Positions 6,831-8,769 of a DNA stretch of 8,769 bases are shown in pieces (positions within the stretch are counted from its first letter, which is position 1; each line of letters begins with the position of its first letter). The position numbers and the translations under genes were made by a program. The notes beneath the pieces are model-generated. The model made no database searches. It was not told where the DNA came from and saw only the letters and a list, made by a program, of their open reading frames with translations. Source of the stretch: CAYSYY01 sp964576115 [NCBI: uncultured Gemmatimonadota bacterium] (GTDB taxonomy: Bacteria; Blakebacterota; Blakebacteria; Blakebacterales); NCBI GenBank assembly GCA_964576115.1, contig CAZNUA010000089.1, positions 1-8,769 of the forward strand, given 5' to 3'.

Positions 6831-8769
6831 ATGCCGGACTGGAAGGCACTCATCCGCGAGAACCTGCCTCTGCCGCCGATGAAGCAGTGGCGGGAAGAGA
6901 AGATCTTCGAGGAGCTGGCCGGTCAGCTCGAGGATCTCTACCGCGACGCCCGCCGGCGGGGTCTGGACGACGCCGAAGCCACCCGCCACGCTCTCGAGCA
7001 CATCGGCGACTGGGAGCGCTTCGCGTCCGACATCACCGGGGCGGAGAGCCGCAACCGGCGCTCGCGGGGAGCCGAACTGATTGAAGAGACCGAGACCTCG
7101 ATCCGCAGACGCCAGGGTCTCGGCACGCTCGGAGCGGATGTCATGCAGGATGTCCGATATGCAGCCCGCACCCTGCGGCGGCGGCCCGGATTCCTTGTCA
7201 TCGTCACCCTCACCCTGGCCCTGGGGATCGGGGCCAACACCGCTATCTACAGTGTTCTGAACACCGTTCTCTTGCGCCCTTTCCCCTTCCCCGAACCCGA
7301 CCGGTTGATGACCTTCTGGACCCCGCAGGTCGGGTACTATGCCAATCCTCTTTCCGCTCCCGACTATCTCGATTACCGGGAATCGGCCAATACCTTCTCG
7401 GAGTGGGGAGCGTATACCACCGGAGTGGCGAACCTCTCCGGTGGTGACAATCCCGAGCGGATCGGGAGCATTTTGTGCACAGCCGGCCTGCTGCGGGCTC
7501 TCGGCGTCCAGCCGGTCGCCGGACGGCTCTTCGGCGATGAGGAGGCTGAAGATCCCGCCAGCCGGGTGGTGATCCTCAGCAATCGACTCTGGGAGAGCCG
7601 TTTCGGAGCCGATCCCGGCCTCGTCGGCTCCGAGATCGTCGTCAACCGCCAGAGCCGAACCGTCATCGGAATCATGCCCGGGAGTTTCCGTTTCCCCACC
7701 TGGGGGAGCCTGAACGAACCGGGACTCCTGCTGCCGCTTTCAATCGCCGGGACCGCTTCTGATCGCGGCTCGTACTATCTGAACGTCATCGGCCGGCTGC
7801 GCCCGCAGATGTCACGGGAAGCCGCCGTGGCCGACCTGCAGTCGATTGCCGCCCGACTCGAAGAGCTCTATCCCGATTCCAACCACCAGCGCATCGCCCG
7901 GCTCATACCGTTGCGCCAGATCGTGCTGGGGGACACGGGCAGCGACCTCTGGATTCTGATGGGTGCGGTCGGGCTGGTTCTGCTGATTGCCTGCTCCAAT
8001 GTGGCCGGTCTGCTGATGGCCCGGGGGGCCGGCCGGAAATCGGAGATCGCCATCCGTGCCTCCCTGGGAGCCAACCGGCGACGATTGCTGCGCCAGATGC
8101 TCACCGAAAGCAGCGTTATCGCCCTGCTGGGAGGCACCGTCGGCATCGGGCTGGCCTGGCTGGGCATACCGGTTTTCCGCAGTTCCCTGCCCGGCAGTCT
8201 GCCGCGCCTCGGCGAGCTGCACCTCGACACGTCCGTCCTGCTCTTCTCGCTGGTGCTGGCGCTTTTGACCGGCCTCCTCTTCGGGCTCCTGCCCGCTCTG
8301 TCAAATTCCGCCGTCGATCTGGGGCGCACCCTGCGCGAAGGCGGTCGATCGGCGGGGGGCGGGCGGAGGCGTTTCCGGCTACTGGCCGGGCTGGTCACGA
8401 TCCAGTTCGCCCTGGCCCTGGTGCTCACCAACGGAGCCGCCCTGATGTTCCAGAGCCTCTGGATCGTGACCGGCGAAGAGGAGATACAGAATCCCGATCA
8501 GGTACTGATCGCGGGATACGCACCCGACAGCACGGGCAAATATGAGATCATCCGCCGCGATCTCTTCGCCGAGGAACTGCTCGAGCATCTGCGTGCCCTG
8601 CCCGACGTGCAGTACGCGGGAGTATCGACCCAGCTGCCTCTTTACGGCGGCTGGACGGCCGGCGTGTTGATGGAGGGTGAGAGCTACGATCCCGAGATCG
8701 ACCGCGGTATGACTTATATGATCTGTGCCTCCCCCGGGTACATCGAGGCGGCGGGTATCCCCGTGCTGC
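6831..8769 (+). CDS. ADOP-type MacB/FtsX permease with N-terminal prefix, 3' end outside window
   Basis: Inner-membrane permease paralogous to the one at 1-2396; 646 codons are present and the frame is open at the right edge. Residues 1 to about 110 form a soluble, charged, helical prefix (D3-W-K, E-E-L-A-G-Q-L-E-D-L-Y, G-L-D-D-A-E-A-T-R-H-A-L) of the kind found on PadR-linked permeases; it resembles the 'permease prefix domain' families. Then M-Q-D-V-R-Y-A-A-R-T-L, helix 1 (about 121-145), the first extracytoplasmic MacB domain, helices near 375-398, 429-449 and 469-490 with the FtsX signature E-I-A-I-R-A-S-L-G-A-N, and helix 5 (517-541) opening the second module. By comparison with the first permease about 250 residues, including the second FtsX part, are missing, giving a predicted total near 900. 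No ATPase gene is seen. Cotranscription with PadR suggests induction by a compound or stress. Confidence 0.93.
   Translation, partial: MPDWKALIRENLPLPPMKQWREEKIFEELAGQLEDLYRDARRRGLDDAEATRHALEHIGDWERFASDITGAESRNRRSRGAELIEETETSIRRRQGLGTLGADVMQDVRYAARTLRRRPGFLVIVTLTLALGIGANTAIYSVLNTVLLRPFPFPEPDRLMTFWTPQVGYYANPLSAPDYLDYRESANTFSEWGAYTTGVANLSGGDNPERIGSILCTAGLLRALGVQPVAGRLFGDEEAEDPASRVVILSNRLWESRFGADPGLVGSEIVVNRQSRTVIGIMPGSFRFPTWGSLNEPGLLLPLSIAGTASDRGSYYLNVIGRLRPQMSREAAVADLQSIAARLEELYPDSNHQRIARLIPLRQIVLGDTGSDLWILMGAVGLVLLIACSNVAGLLMARGAGRKSEIAIRASLGANRRRLLRQMLTESSVIALLGGTVGIGLAWLGIPVFRSSLPGSLPRLGELHLDTSVLLFSLVLALLTGLLFGLLPALSNSAVDLGRTLREGGRSAGGGRRRFRLLAGLVTIQFALALVLTNGAALMFQSLWIVTGEEEIQNPDQVLIAGYAPDSTGKYEIIRRDLFAEELLEHLRALPDVQYAGVSTQLPLYGGWTAGVLMEGESYDPEIDRGMTYMICASPGYIEAAGIPVL

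Overview
The window is a GC-rich, tightly packed bacterial segment with six protein genes, two of them cut by the window edges. I see no rRNA, tRNA, CRISPR array, transposase or plasmid/phage gene. Two large MacB/FtsX-type permeases of the ADOP kind (duplicated 'orphan' permeases, best known from Acidobacteriota and also found in other environmental phyla), one paired with a PadR regulator, together with a DUF6901-like protein and a UroD-like methyltransferase, suggest a high-GC environmental bacterium such as an acidobacterium, gemmatimonad or related uncultured lineage. That assignment is inference; nothing here fixes the taxonomy.

Layout. (1) 1-2396 (+): ADOP-type permease, missing its 5' end. 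(2) 2414-3112 (-): cysteine-containing DUF6901-like protein, converging on the permease with a 17 bp gap. (3) 3113-3337: a 225 bp divergent intergenic region with a 16 bp tandem repeat (18 bp period) and a possible promoter. (4) 3338-6276 (+): a probable three-gene operon, consisting of a stand-alone cyclic-nucleotide-binding domain protein (21 bp gap), a UroD-superfamily methyltransferase-like protein (2 bp gap, with a perfect AGGAGG inside its end) and an amidase-signature hydrolase. (5) 6277-6444: a 168 bp gap with a hairpin after the amidase and, nearer the next gene, two AT-rich 8 bp palindromes that look like a PadR operator. (6) 6445-8769 (+): PadR regulator, a 53 bp gap, then a second ADOP permease with an N-terminal cytoplasmic prefix, running off the right edge.

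How the parts may work together. The PadR/permease pair fits a known arrangement: a small PadR repressor controls itself and a large permease with no ATPase gene beside it, as in stress or efflux responses. The middle operon is less familiar. It combines an apparent cyclic-nucleotide sensor lacking a DNA-binding domain, a UroD-fold protein whose HxC zinc motif reads HxD, and a hydrolytic amidase. A small-molecule catabolic or methyl-transfer unit with nucleotide sensing is a reasonable guess, but neither substrate nor partner can be read from the sequence. The divergent DUF6901-like gene may share its control region.
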